64,000 bases of DNA from Bacteroidaceae bacterium HV4-6-C5C (lineage in GTDB: Bacteria > Bacteroidota > Bacteroidia > Bacteroidales > Bacteroidaceae), in NCBI GenBank assembly GCA_007896885.1, contig VOIU01000015.1:19132-83131 (forward strand). Direction: 5' to 3'. A model generated the notes under the pieces. It was given only the letters and a program-made list of their open reading frames with translations. It did not search any database and was not told where the DNA came from. The number at the start of each line of letters is the position of its first letter. The first letter of the stretch is position 1. A program made the position numbers and the translations under genes. Shown here piece by piece: positions 1 through 8,042 of this stretch.

Positions 1-633
1 GAGAGCCGCCTCAATAGGTATTGTGCCCGAGCCACACATCGGATCAATCAAGTCACATTCGCCATGCCAGCCTGTTAATAAAATCATACCGGCGGCAAGC
101 ACTTCGTTCAGAGGAGCTTCAACGGCCTCCTGGCGATACCCGCGGCGGTGGAGAGATTCTCCAGAAGAATCAAGAGATAGCGTGCACTCAGTCTGTGCAA
201 TGTGGATATTCAGCAGGACATCCGGGTTGTTAATGCGTACAGATGGGCGTTTTCCCGTTTTCTCTCTAAAATAGTCGACAATAGCATCTTTAACCTTGTA
301 TGATACAAATTTGGAATGACGGAATTCTTCACTGAATACAACGGCATCAATAGCTATGGTTTGATCAATCTTTAAGAAGTCTTCCCAGTGGATTGATTTT
401 ATTTCATCATAAACTTCGTCGGCATTCTTGGCTGAGAATTTTTTGATTGGCTTTAATATGCGTATAGCTGTTCGCAGACAGAAATTTGCTTTATACATCA
501 TTTCCTTATCACCGGTAAAGGCCACCATTCGTCTTCCTATCTGGATGTCGGATGCTCCTAGTGTTGTTAGCTCTTGTGCTAAAACTTCTTCAAGACCTTG
601 AAAGGTCTTTGCTATCATTTCAAACGATTTCAT
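1..633 (-). CDS. THUMP-domain class I SAM-dependent RNA methyltransferase (RlmL-like), C-terminus cut off by window edge
   Basis: The frame opens with ATG at 633 and runs off the left edge, giving the first 211 residues. The N-terminus (MKSFEMIAKTFQGLEEVL) and the following ferredoxin-like/THUMP region are typical of the RlmL/YcbY family, which methylates guanines in 23S rRNA. Near the edge the sequence reads DLIDPMCGSGTIPIEAA, the SAM-binding motif I of these methyltransferases. The catalytic NPPY motif would lie outside the window. It is on the same strand as cysE and 52 bp downstream of it, so the two may be co-transcribed, though their functions look unrelated. The family is clear; the exact rRNA position modified is not shown by the sequence. 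Confidence 0.9.
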   Translation of the reverse strand, partial: MKSFEMIAKTFQGLEEVLAQELTTLGASDIQIGRRMVAFTGDKEMMYKANFCLRTAIRILKPIKKFSAKNADEVYDEIKSIHWEDFLKIDQTIAIDAVVFSEEFRHSKFVSYKVKDAIVDYFREKTGKRPSVRINNPDVLLNIHIAQTECTLSLDSSGESLHRRGYRQEAVEAPLNEVLAAGMILLTGWHGECDLIDPMCGSGTIPIEAAL

Positions 634-685
634 CTATATTATTTAAAATTCCTGTCTGCGGAATTATTCCGCTATAAATATCTTA

Positions 686-1585
686 TTATTTCTTTGCTTT
701 AGTCTGTACAATTCTGGCTTTAGCCGGTACATCTTCCGTTACCCAAATATTACCTCCTACTGTGGCATCTTCCCCGATGGTAATTCGTCCTAGTATTGTG
801 GCATTAGAATATATTATGACATTGTCTTCGAGTATAGGGTGCCTTGCGTTGCCTTTAATCGGCCTACCGCATTCATCAAGCGGAAAACTTTTTGCACCCA
901 GGGTCACACCTTGATATAGCTTTACATTATTGCCTATAATGCAAGTCTCGCCAATAACAACTCCCGTGCCATGGTCTATAGTAAAGAAATTGCCTATCAC
1001 TGCTCCCGGATGTATGTCTATTCCGGTTTCACTATGAGCCATCTCAGTAATGATACGGGGTATGAGAGGAACGCCCAGCATAAGTAATTCGTGAGCTATT
1101 CTATAATTCGTAATGGCCCGGATTGCCGGATAACAAAATATTACTTCACCGAAGCTTTTTGCTGCCGGGTCACCATTATATGCAGCTTCAACATCCGTCG
1201 CGAGCACCTCTCTCATGTGAGGCAACTTGCTGATAAAATCCGCGGCCAACCTGGCGGCTTCTTCACGCTGGTCTTCAGTGCAATAGCTACATTCATCATC
1301 GGTGCCAAAGCACAATCCTGCCAATATTTGTTCGGTCAGTAAATCAAATAAATGTTCTATATTTACACCGATGTGATAAGTAATAGTTCGGCTGTTGACG
1401 GTTGAGTTCCCGTAATATCCCGGAAACAGAATTGCTCTCGACAATTCTATAATATCCTGTAATGCTTTGGCCGAAGGTAGCGGATTACCGTCTATATGCT
1501 GATGATACAATCTTTTATACGATTCATCTTCAGATAATTCTTTGATGGCCTTAGTCAGAATGTGAGTAAAGTTCAATGGGCTCAT
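686..1585 (-). CDS. cysE: serine O-acetyltransferase
   Basis: Makes O-acetylserine from serine and acetyl-CoA, the first step of cysteine synthesis in the cytoplasm. The 299-residue protein has an alpha-helical N-terminal half and a C-terminal left-handed beta-helix built of hexapeptide repeats (from about residue 190, including HPGAVIGNFFTIDHGTG, with the His/Asp pair of the family active site). The length fits the longer CysE/EpsC-type enzymes common in Bacteroidales. It is divergent from cysK across a 230-bp gap, so the two enzymes of the pathway probably share control from that region. The ATG at 1585 gives a natural N-terminus and nothing indicates damage. Confidence 0.93.
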   Translation of the reverse strand: MSPLNFTHILTKAIKELSEDESYKRLYHQHIDGNPLPSAKALQDIIELSRAILFPGYYGNSTVNSRTITYHIGVNIEHLFDLLTEQILAGLCFGTDDECSYCTEDQREEAARLAADFISKLPHMREVLATDVEAAYNGDPAAKSFGEVIFCYPAIRAITNYRIAHELLMLGVPLIPRIITEMAHSETGIDIHPGAVIGNFFTIDHGTGVVIGETCIIGNNVKLYQGVTLGAKSFPLDECGRPIKGNARHPILEDNVIIYSNATILGRITIGEDATVGGNIWVTEDVPAKARIVQTKAKK

Positions 1586-1766
1586 TAGTGATCTCCTTTA
1601 TATATAAGGTGGCTACAAAGGTAGTTATTCTTAAGTAAAATTGCCGGCTGTAAACACATTTATATGCATAAAGTGTACAATAATAATAGATTATCTTCTG
1701 AAAAATCACCATTTTATAGTATAAAAATCCCATAAACGTGGTATTTTTCTTCCATATCAGAATATC

Positions 1767-1774
1767 TATCTTTG
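1767..1774 (+). promoter_or_regulatory. candidate Bacteroides -7 element for cysK
   Basis: TATCTTTG matches the Bacteroidales sigma-ABfr -7 consensus TAnnTTTG and lies 41 bp upstream of the cysK ATG. A T-rich stretch (TTTTTC at about 1744) sits where the -33 element is expected. It is called by motif only. Confidence 0.5.
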
Positions 1775-1815
1775 CAGTATAATAATTCGATTTAAATATT
1801 AAAACTCAATATGTT

Positions 1816-2763
1816 ATGGGAAAAGTTGTAAAACGTCTTACTGAATTAGTGGGAAACACTCCTTTGCTGGAAGTCGCTAATTATAACGCAAATAAAGATT
1901 TGAAAGCCACCCTTATTGTTAAACTTGAGTATTTCAATCCGGCAGGCAGCGTTAAAGATCGTATTGCTTTGGCAATGATTGAAGATGCGGAACAATCCGG
2001 AAAACTGAAACCAGGTGCTACTATAATTGAGCCTACCAGTGGAAATACCGGTATAGGCTTGGCTTTTGTTGCCGCTGCTAAAGGATATAAATTGGTATTG
2101 ACTATGCCGGATACCATGAGTGTGGAGCGACGTAACTTATTGAAAGCTCTTGGCGCGCAACTCGTGCTGACTCCCGGTTCAGCAGGAATGAAAGGTGCTA
2201 TAGCGCGTGCAGAAGAATTGAATGCTTCTACTCCCGGCTCCATTATTTTACAGCAATTTGGTAATCCGGCAAACCCAGCTATTCATGAGAAAACTACCGG
2301 AGAAGAAGTTTGGCGTGATACCGACGGGAAAGTCGATATTTTTGTAGCCGGAGTTGGTACAGGCGGAACTGTAAGTGGTGTTGGCGCTGCACTGAAAAAG
2401 CATAACCCATCGGTTAAGATCGTAGCTGTTGAACCATCCGATTCTCCTGTCCTCTCAGGTGGAGTTCCGGGTCCCCATAAGATCCAAGGTATTGGAGCAG
2501 GCTTCGTGCCAAAGAATTTTAAGATAGAAGTTGTGGATAAAATATTGCAGGTTTCTAATGATGATGCCATCCGGACGAGCCGTGAATTGGCACAGTTGGA
2601 AGGTCTGCTCGTTGGTATCTCTTCGGGAGCTGCGTTGAGCGCAGCCACACAGTTGGCTAAGTTGCCCGAAAATGAAGGAAAGACGATTGTCGTTCTTCTA
2701 CCGGATACCGGTGAACGTTACCTTTCCACTTTGCTATACGCATTTGAAGAATATCCGCTATAA
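1816..2763 (+). CDS. cysK: cysteine synthase A (O-acetylserine sulfhydrylase)
   Basis: PLP enzyme that joins sulfide to O-acetylserine to give cysteine. Visible family features are the PLP-lysine motif NPAGSVKDR (Lys near residue 47), the substrate loop TSGNTGIG (about 73-80), the phosphate-binding glycine loop [10 protein letters not shown] (about 178-187) and the C-terminal [10 protein letters not shown]. The length of 315 residues is normal. The ATG at 1816 is used; an ATG 5 bp upstream is out of frame. The gene ends just before a strong terminator and is divergent from cysE, so the locus covers the whole serine-to-cysteine route. Confidence 0.95.
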   Translation: MGKVVKRLTELVGNTPLLEVANYNANKDLKATLIVKLEYFNPAGSVKDRIALAMIEDAEQSGKLKPGATIIEPTSGNTGIGLAFVAAAKGYKLVLTMPDTMSVERRNLLKALGAQLVLTPGSAGMKGAIARAEELNASTPGSIILQQFGNPANPAIHEKTTGEEVWRDTDGKVDIFVAGVGTGGTVSGVGAALKKHNPSVKIVAVEPSDSPVLSGGVPGPHKIQGIGAGFVPKNFKIEVVDKILQVSNDDAIRTSRELAQLEGLLVGISSGAALSAATQLAKLPENEGKTIVVLLPDTGERYLSTLLYAFEEYPL

Positions 2764-2796
2764 GAAATAATCATTGCCAGGGTTATTGCCTTTAAT

Positions 2797-2845
2797 AAAC
2801 CCTCTCTAGCTCGACGATAATGAAAAGCTAGAGAGGGTTTTATTT
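2797..2845 (+). terminator. Rho-independent terminator of cysK
   Basis: A perfect 15-bp stem (AAACCCTCTCTAGCT with its complement at 2826-2840) encloses a 14-nt loop and runs into a T-rich tail, 33 bp after the cysK stop. Confidence 0.85.
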
Positions 2846-2892
2846 GTGCGGTAAGCGCATCGTATAGCTATGCTGCTTTTTATAGCTAATTT

Positions 2893-3372
2893 TTAGAAAC
2901 CGCAAAGCGACTTACTTTCTTCTGCTAGCTTCTTACTCATAATGGTGTCTTTTGGAACATATTTTCCTTCTTTGTATAATTCACTTAATAACCCAAGCGC
3001 ACCACAATCCTTTAGCTCTGCTCCCTTTTTTAAGTATTCTATCGCCATCTTTCTTGTTTTTTCATCCATTGTCCTTCCATAAGATTCGGAGCTTGTCTCT
3101 AAGTAGCTATATACATCAAAATAGGCCGGGGCATAATTATACCTGTTTGCCATAAAGATGGCATAAACCAGTTTTTCTTCATGATGTCCACTTGCTATAT
3201 TAGCGTATCTCAATTCATCGTAAGCTGCCGTATCCCCTTTAAGTACCAATAGCCTTAATTCCTCAATGGAGCGGGAGTTGTTCATCGTTATGACTTCAAC
3301 CTGCTTTTGTTTACAGGAAAATAAGGATACAATCAGAATAGATCCCATAAAATACATCAGTATGTGCTTCAT
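2893..3372 (-). CDS. small lipoprotein with Sel1-like repeat; candidate immunity protein of the Rhs peptidase cassette
   Basis: The 159-residue protein begins MKHILMYFMGSILIVSLFSC, a signal peptide ending in a lipobox (LFSC), so it should be a lipidated periplasmic or outer-membrane protein. Its C-terminal part (AIEYLKKGAELKDCGALGLL...LYKEGKYVPKD) resembles a Sel1/TPR-like helical repeat, a fold common in immunity proteins. It starts 21 bp after the stop of the Rhs-peptidase gene on the same strand, the usual place for a cognate immunity gene. The immunity role rests on position and localization only. It could also be an unrelated small lipoprotein. Confidence 0.7.
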   Translation of the reverse strand: MKHILMYFMGSILIVSLFSCKQKQVEVITMNNSRSIEELRLLVLKGDTAAYDELRYANIASGHHEEKLVYAIFMANRYNYAPAYFDVYSYLETSSESYGRTMDEKTRKMAIEYLKKGAELKDCGALGLLSELYKEGKYVPKDTIMSKKLAEESKSLCGF

Positions 3373-3393
3373 AATTCGGTTATATTTTTTTTG

Positions 3394-4497
3394 TTACTCA
3401 AACCATCGCCTTATGGCATTATACATTTCTTCCATTGACGTCATGATGCCCATTTTTTCATTGGGGAGTTGGCTTCCTTCAAAGCTGCCTACTTTTTTTC
3501 CATTATAGAACTTGCTCCATGTGCCTTCCTTATCCTTAATCGTTTTCTCCGCTTCACCGTTTTTTACTATTTTAGTAGAAAAAGTTCCAATTTCTTTATT
3601 GGTGTTACTGTCAACCGATACATTTTCCGTTGGAGCTATTACTATAGTGTTTTTTAACGCTTTGGATATTTTACCCGCAATAGGAAGCATATTATCGGAG
3701 GTTTCCTTACCGGTTTCACAAGAATCTAGAATTACGACTGTTTTTGCATCTTCACTCCTGCTTTTCCATGTCTTGCTATTTTCATTCAGAAAAGTCTTAA
3801 ACTTACTTCCTGTATTTATTGGTACGTCTTTTCCTTTATTGTTATCATATGCAAGAATAGTCGTATTGTTTCCATGTGCCCACACATGAATAGCCCCGTC
3901 ATCTGTGTAATTGTTGGCCGCTTTTATTAATGTGGCATTCTTACGGTCATTAGGGTCGAGTACAATAACCTTTTCTTTTCCGTCCGGATCAATAAACTTT
4001 ATCGGGTTGTTGTCTACATAGGTATAAGGGCTTACTTCTGGATATTTTTCCGCTGTCTGGTCAATTGTCATAAATCGTCCTAATGCTGCATCGTAATGCC
4101 TTGGCCTTGCTCCATAGTCATACCAATTCAGACCTTTCTTGCTATCGAACTCCTTACCGTTGTATTTATAAGGCTGAACATTATTCGTATTTGCAAATAC
4201 ACCCCCGAACGGATAGTAATTGTTCGTCTCTTCCGGAGTACCATTCTTGTCTACAACCACGCGGTTATTCTCTTGATGATCCTGCAAATAATAGTGATAC
4301 TGGTTGTCATTTAAAGAAACATATCCCGCTTCGGTAGCTAATTGCGTAGCTGTATCGTTTTCATAGATCATATTTCCACAATAATCCGTTTTAGTGACGG
4401 TGCCGTTGATGGTATGCGTAGTGCGTAGTTTCGTTCCGTCGGCACTATATAGGTAAACAATTGTGCTACCGTCATCAAAGGTTATCTGGCTTGGCAA
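3394..4497 (-). CDS. Rhs core fragment with C-terminal caspase/CHAT-like (clan CD) peptidase domain
   Basis: The first ~150 residues are the Rhs repeat-associated core: YD-type repeats, YPFGGVF, YKYNGKEFD, YDAALGRF and the terminal IDPDGK. After the core the sequence switches to an unrelated toxin-like domain, as in polymorphic toxins. This tail has a predicted strand ending in HVWAHGN (His near residue 206) and, about 53 residues later, VVILDSCETG (Cys near 259). That His-Gly and strand-(D)SC arrangement is the catalytic dyad layout of clan CD peptidases (caspase, CHAT, gingipain). The recorded start is a TTG inside the Rhs repeat region. The frame actually continues upstream to a TAG at 4621-4623, so this is the tail of a larger broken gene or a silent cassette. 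Confidence 0.75.
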   Translation of the reverse strand: MPSQITFDDGSTIVYLYSADGTKLRTTHTINGTVTKTDYCGNMIYENDTATQLATEAGYVSLNDNQYHYYLQDHQENNRVVVDKNGTPEETNNYYPFGGVFANTNNVQPYKYNGKEFDSKKGLNWYDYGARPRHYDAALGRFMTIDQTAEKYPEVSPYTYVDNNPIKFIDPDGKEKVIVLDPNDRKNATLIKAANNYTDDGAIHVWAHGNNTTILAYDNNKGKDVPINTGSKFKTFLNENSKTWKSRSEDAKTVVILDSCETGKETSDNMLPIAGKISKALKNTIVIAPTENVSVDSNTNKEIGTFSTKIVKNGEAEKTIKDKEGTWSKFYNGKKVGSFEGSQLPNEKMGIMTSMEEMYNAIRRWFE

Positions 4498-4884
4498 ATT
4501 TAAAAAATTATACTGAATATCAGTAATGTTTTTGTTTAAATCTTTGGTTAAATTACCGTTTGCGTCATAAGCATACTCTGTTGTTGTATTCGTACCGTTC
4601 TTGAACTCGAAACCACTGTTCTAGGCGGAGGCCGTTGCAGCATCATTTACTGCCCTCAATTGATTTCCGTAACACTCATTGTCAGGTTGTTAACTAATCC
4701 GTAAGTAGTTGCTCTCGGTGAAAGAGTTTAAATTAGTAGAAATCGAACGGCCTTCGCCGTAAGTAACGCTTCTTATTTTGAAACGGGAGGCTTCATTACG
4801 TTTGTTGTATTTAGTGCGGGAAAAAATACCCTGGAATGTAAGATTCATCATCTCATGTCGGAGTACTAAGTGAAATCTATCTTT
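4498..4884 (-). pseudogene. degenerate upstream part of Rhs cassette 1
   Basis: In frame with the Rhs core just downstream, this stretch encodes YDANGNLTK-type Rhs repeats but contains a TAG at 4621-4623. The second Rhs cassette has TAC (Tyr) at the same place. Further upstream the frames shift and stop again. It aligns almost base for base with 6751-7136 and both copies end at the same GAAA(T/C)CTATCTTTTT boundary, beyond which they differ. It therefore looks like a duplicated Rhs segment that has decayed. No start codon for a full-length Rhs protein is visible. Confidence 0.7.
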
Positions 4885-4978
4885 TTTCAAAATGGTCAAC
4901 CGATATCAGGGTAAAACACCATGCTGACCAAGAAGAAGTTTAAAGACTTCTTCAATAAGAATGTAACTATGCTATAAA

Positions 4979-5010
4979 ACATAAACACCCGGCAGTCCGG
5001 GTGTTTATGT
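4979..5010 (-). terminator. Rho-independent terminator after the 5.0-5.6 kb lipoprotein
   Basis: A perfect 14-bp stem (ACATAAACACCCGG and its complement) with a 4-nt loop is followed on the minus strand by TTTT. It lies 22 bp past the stop of the lipoprotein gene and closes the second Rhs cassette. Confidence 0.8.
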
Positions 5011-5031
5011 TCTGCTTTATTTAATATCATA

Positions 5032-5604
5032 TTACATATCACTTTCTTTTTCGATCACTTCGTTTATTTTGATATGACCATTGTCTGATACAATCCATTC
5101 AAACCAATAGCATATATCTGTGTCTGGAACACAGAAATTAATGGAAAATTTAATTCCCGTTGTTGTAACATCTGTAATCTTAAAATTGGATATACAATAT
5201 TTAGATATTTCATTCTTGGGTATAAATGATCTAAAATCATCCCGTTGTATTTTCCTGTTTAAAATAATGTCTTTGCCGTCTTTGTTTATGGTTAATATTA
5301 CATCCTGACTGGCATAGTATATAGTATCCTTTCCTTTCTCATCTGTAATTGGATATGTGTTAACAATTTGTCCATTATCTTGCATTTTATATAAAATACG
5401 ATAACTACCAACAATAGAATCTACGCTGAGAGATTCAAAATGTATAACCTTATGCTTTCTTTCCACTTGGGTTGGTTTGACAGAAAGATCTACGCCAATT
5501 GAGTCTCTTACTTTTTCATCATTAATTTTATTTTTTGTCCCATTGCAGGATGATAATAAATATCCTACCATGAACATCAATGTAAGTAAATATTTTCTAT
5601 TCAT
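5032..5604 (-). CDS. lipoprotein, candidate immunity protein for the Rhs-M23 toxin
   Basis: The 190-residue protein starts MNRKYLLTLMFMVGYLLSSC, a signal peptide with a lipobox (LSSC), predicting a lipidated periplasm-facing protein. I recognise no family in the mature part, which looks beta-rich. It begins only 5 bp after the stop codon of the M23 peptidase tail and is closed by its own terminator. An M23 toxin would cut peptidoglycan in the periplasm, where a lipoprotein would have to act to neutralise it, so location and predicted compartment agree with an immunity role. That role is inferred. Confidence 0.7.
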   Translation of the reverse strand: MNRKYLLTLMFMVGYLLSSCNGTKNKINDEKVRDSIGVDLSVKPTQVERKHKVIHFESLSVDSIVGSYRILYKMQDNGQIVNTYPITDEKGKDTIYYASQDVILTINKDGKDIILNRKIQRDDFRSFIPKNEISKYCISNFKITDVTTTGIKFSINFCVPDTDICYWFEWIVSDNGHIKINEVIEKESDM

Positions 5605-5609
5605 ATCTT

Positions 5610-6246
5610 TTAGTTTTGAATTGGTTTTATTTCGGGTATTTTTATTTCTGAAACAGGAATTTGAGGCAGTGGTCTTTGGGTTGCTTCAGGACTCTGTCCA
5701 ACGACAGTGACTTCCGGCAAGGTTCCACCACTATACTCTGGTTCTTGAGTAGGAGTTCTAGAATCTATTATTTGTTGTGGGTCAACCAAGTGATTTGCTC
5801 CGTTTGCAGGATTTATCTTAGTGCCATCTACTGACACTTCATAATGCAAATGTGCTGTGTAGTCACTTTGACCATTTGCGCCAGACCTGTCCATAGTTCC
5901 TATTTGTTGGCCTTCTTTTATTTCAGTACCTACTTTAAGACCAGGACTTGTAGCATCTAAATGTATGTATGAAGTCGAAACAGTACCATCTGTAGAAGTT
6001 ATCTTTATCCTGTTGCCACTACCATCCCCATCACCAGCATGTCCTACTCTTGTAACAGTTCCATTGTGGGTTGCAACAATTGGCGCGCCCTGATCTGTAT
6101 TGCCACCTCCTGTATGATTAACATCGACTCCTTGATGTAACCTCCCATGAAGTCTTGCTGCATGCCAGTTATTCTCATGGCGATGTCCATTTCCATTATA
6201 AGTTTTATTTACGGGCCATTCTCTTCTTCCATCAGGGTCTATCAGG
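5610..6246 (-). pseudogene. M23 (LytM-type) metallopeptidase tail of an Rhs toxin, frameshifted from its Rhs core
   Basis: Read in the frame that follows one copy of the 10-bp repeat at 6231-6250, this region encodes IDPDGRREWPV and then a complete M23 peptidase domain: LHQGVDVN (HxxxD zinc motif, codons near 6140), GAPIVATHNGTVTRVG, and HLHYEV (HxH zinc motif, near 5845). A Pro-rich tail containing LPEVTVVG closes the protein. M23 enzymes cut peptide cross-links of peptidoglycan. The domain is intact, but the duplication puts it out of frame with the Rhs core; internal ATGs such as the one at 5894 would yield only a fragment. It is either a pseudogene or a reversibly switched-off toxin. Confidence 0.8.
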
Positions 6247-6250
6247 GTCT
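6231..6250. repeat. 10-bp perfect tandem duplication (ATCAGGGTCT x2) causing the Rhs-M23 frameshift
   Basis: Two adjacent identical 10-bp copies lie exactly at the codons for the IDPDG junction between the Rhs core and the M23 domain. With two copies the core ends at IDPDRP-stop. With one copy the frame would read through IDPDGRREW into the peptidase. Confidence 0.9.
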
Positions 6251-6750
6251 ATCTTGTTTACTGGATTGTCAGAGCAATAGATATATGGAGAAACCCAAGG
6301 CTTTTTCTTGCAGAGTGGATCTACAGTAATAAATCTTCCTAAAGCTGCGTCATAATCCCTTGCCCCGTAGTCATACCAATTCAAGTCTTTCTTGCTGTCG
6401 AACTCTTTAGTATTATACTTGTAAGGCTGAATATTACCTGTACTTGCAAATACTCCTCCAAATGGATAGTAATTGTTCGTATCTTCCAGTGTGCCACTTT
6501 GATCAACAACCACGCGGTTATTTCCCTGATGATCCTGCAAATAATAGTGATATTGGTTGTCACTTAAAGAAACATATCCGGCTTCGGTTAGCAGGCGTTT
6601 GGCTGTGCCATTTTCATAGATCACATTGTCGCAATAGTCCGTTGTGGTAACAGTACCGTTTATAGTATGCGTAGTGCGGATTTTTGTTCCGTCGGCACTA
6701 TACAAATAAACAATTGTACTTCCGTCACCGAAGGTTATCTTGCTTGGCAA
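6232..6750 (-). CDS. Rhs repeat-associated core fragment (N-terminal part of the Rhs-M23 cassette)
   Basis: 172 residues of Rhs core: YLYSADGTK, DHQGNNRVVV, YYPFGGVF, YNTKEFDSKK, YGARDYDAALGRFITVDP and NPVNKIDPD, the hallmark that precedes variable toxin tails. It is about 85-90% identical by eye to the core of the 3.4-4.5 kb cassette, then diverges fully after IDPD. The start at 6750 is a TTG within the repeats. The same frame stays open to about 6939, where a TAA interrupts it, with no ATG, so an N-terminal Rhs portion and signal peptide are missing. It terminates early because of the 10-bp duplication. Confidence 0.8.
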   Translation of the reverse strand: MPSKITFGDGSTIVYLYSADGTKIRTTHTINGTVTTTDYCDNVIYENGTAKRLLTEAGYVSLSDNQYHYYLQDHQGNNRVVVDQSGTLEDTNNYYPFGGVFASTGNIQPYKYNTKEFDSKKDLNWYDYGARDYDAALGRFITVDPLCKKKPWVSPYIYCSDNPVNKIDPDRP

Positions 6751-7136
6751 ATTTAAATAATTATACTGAACATTAGTGATGTTTTTGTTTAAATATTTGG
6801 TTAAATTGCCGTTTGCGTCATAAGCATACTCTGTTTTTGTATTCGTACCTTTCTTGAACTCGAAACTTCCGTTGTAGACGGAGGCCGTTGCAGCATCATT
6901 TACTACTGTTAATTGATTTCCGTAATACTCATTGTCAGGTTATTAGCTAATTCGTAAGTGGTTGCTCTCGGTGAAAGAGTTTAAATTAGTAGAAATCGAA
7001 TGACCTTCGCCGTAAGTAACGCTCTTTATTTTGAAACGGGAGGCTTCATTATATTTGTTGTATTTTGTGCGGGAAAAATACCCTGGTATGTAAGATTCAT
7101 CATCTCATGCCGGAGTACTAAGTGAAACCTATCTTT
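6751..7136 (-). pseudogene. degenerate upstream part of Rhs cassette 2
   Basis: Near-identical counterpart of 4498-4884, encoding Rhs repeats (NGNLTK, SVYNGSFEFK) in frame with the core as far as a TAA at 6940-6942, then shifted and interrupted frames. It carries Tyr (TAC) where the other copy has TAG. No start codon or upstream Rhs gene is present, so both cassettes look like orphan tails. The homology ends at about 7136. Confidence 0.65.
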
Positions 7137-7532
7137 TTCTTGTAAAATAGTTATTCATTAAAGCTTCATCAATATTTTGCCTTATTGATTTCGAATAGCA
7201 TGATTTATTGATATTTTATGTTTATAAATAGACCTGCGTACTTATTTTTATAGAACTGTTTTGAAAATAATATAGAGACAGTCGTACATGGAATATAAAT
7301 CAGTCGTTACTTGAATGGCATTCACTCGTACAGTGAATGCCATTCAAGTAACGACTGATTATACACCTCTTATAAGGCTTGTTTGGATAGGGGTAGAAGT
7401 TGACTTGTAATTTTTATAGATAGTGTCTTTTGTCGTTGAAAAGATTATTACATGACCTGAGCTGTATGACTCATGTTATTCAAGTTGAACAATATTTTTT
7501 AAATTTTTTTGATGCAGGCAGGGGTGCGCTGC
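7137..7532. other. AT-rich intergenic stretch carrying a long palindrome
   Basis: No coding region is seen here. Apart from the 63-nt inverted repeat at 7298-7360 I see no recognisable element. The flanking genes are both on the minus strand. Confidence 0.6.
7298..7360. repeat. perfect inverted repeat, 29-bp arms, 5-nt centre
   Basis: Arms 7298-7326 and 7332-7360 are exact reverse complements around CGTAC. Neither side has a T-tract, and the nearest gene end (7533, minus strand) is about 170 bp away, so it is not a typical terminator. It borders the decayed Rhs locus. Confidence 0.9.
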
Positions 7533-8009
7533 TCAGACTTCACTGGCACGCAGGCCAAAAGAGATACAGCTCATTTTATCTACTTTGACTTCCCATATTT
7601 TCACGTTGCGCACCGAAGCTTCGGCATATCCGCATTTATTTTCCGTATAGTGGCGCATGAAGATATCCAATATCTGTCGTTTCTCATCTATATCTTCAAT
7701 GAAACGGACTTTTCCACGACACATCACGCTGCGTGATTTCATGCTGTAGCTGCAAGCTATTTGTTTGCTTTGGTAAACGAGCTCGTGCCCTTCACAAAAG
7801 GTGATACACACGTTGGGATTTCTTTCAAGCATCGCAATCTTACTTCCTTCGGGGCCCGAATGCAGGTAGATAGTGCCTTCATGGTAGGCAAAGTTCATGG
7901 GTATGACATACGGATTGCCCTGCAGATCGGTTATACCTACAGAGCAAAAGGTGCATTTGCGAATAATTTCTTCGATTTGAGCCGGGTCGGTTATAGCTAG
8001 TTTCTTCAT
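7533..8009 (-). CDS. pyridoxamine 5'-phosphate oxidase-like flavin-binding protein (Nim-related)
   Basis: A 158-residue split-barrel protein: the start MKKLAITDPAQIEEIIRKC, the FMN-barrel segments NPYVIPMNFAYHEGTIYLHSG and GSKIAMLERNPNVCITF, and the C-terminal KIWEVKVDKMSC all fit the family that includes NimA nitroimidazole reductases and heme/flavin-binding PNPOx-like proteins. I take the ATG at 8009; a GTG 21 bp upstream would add seven basic residues. It follows rnr by about 33 bp on the same strand. The biochemical role is unknown. A link to nitroimidazole resistance is only a family association. Confidence 0.82.
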   Translation of the reverse strand: MKKLAITDPAQIEEIIRKCTFCSVGITDLQGNPYVIPMNFAYHEGTIYLHSGPEGSKIAMLERNPNVCITFCEGHELVYQSKQIACSYSMKSRSVMCRGKVRFIEDIDEKRQILDIFMRHYTENKCGYAEASVRNVKIWEVKVDKMSCISFGLRASEV

Positions 8010-8042
8010 AATTCTTTTTCTTTTCACCACTCTGTAGTGAAC

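Noticed and set aside
1881..2648. Two minus-strand ORFs inside cysK
   Set aside because: They are antisense shadows of a clearly coding, full-length cysK.
4921..4977. Short plus-strand frame MLTKKKFKDFFNKNVTML
   Set aside because: Only 18 codons between the Rhs relic and the terminator; it could be an IS tail, but I cannot support that.
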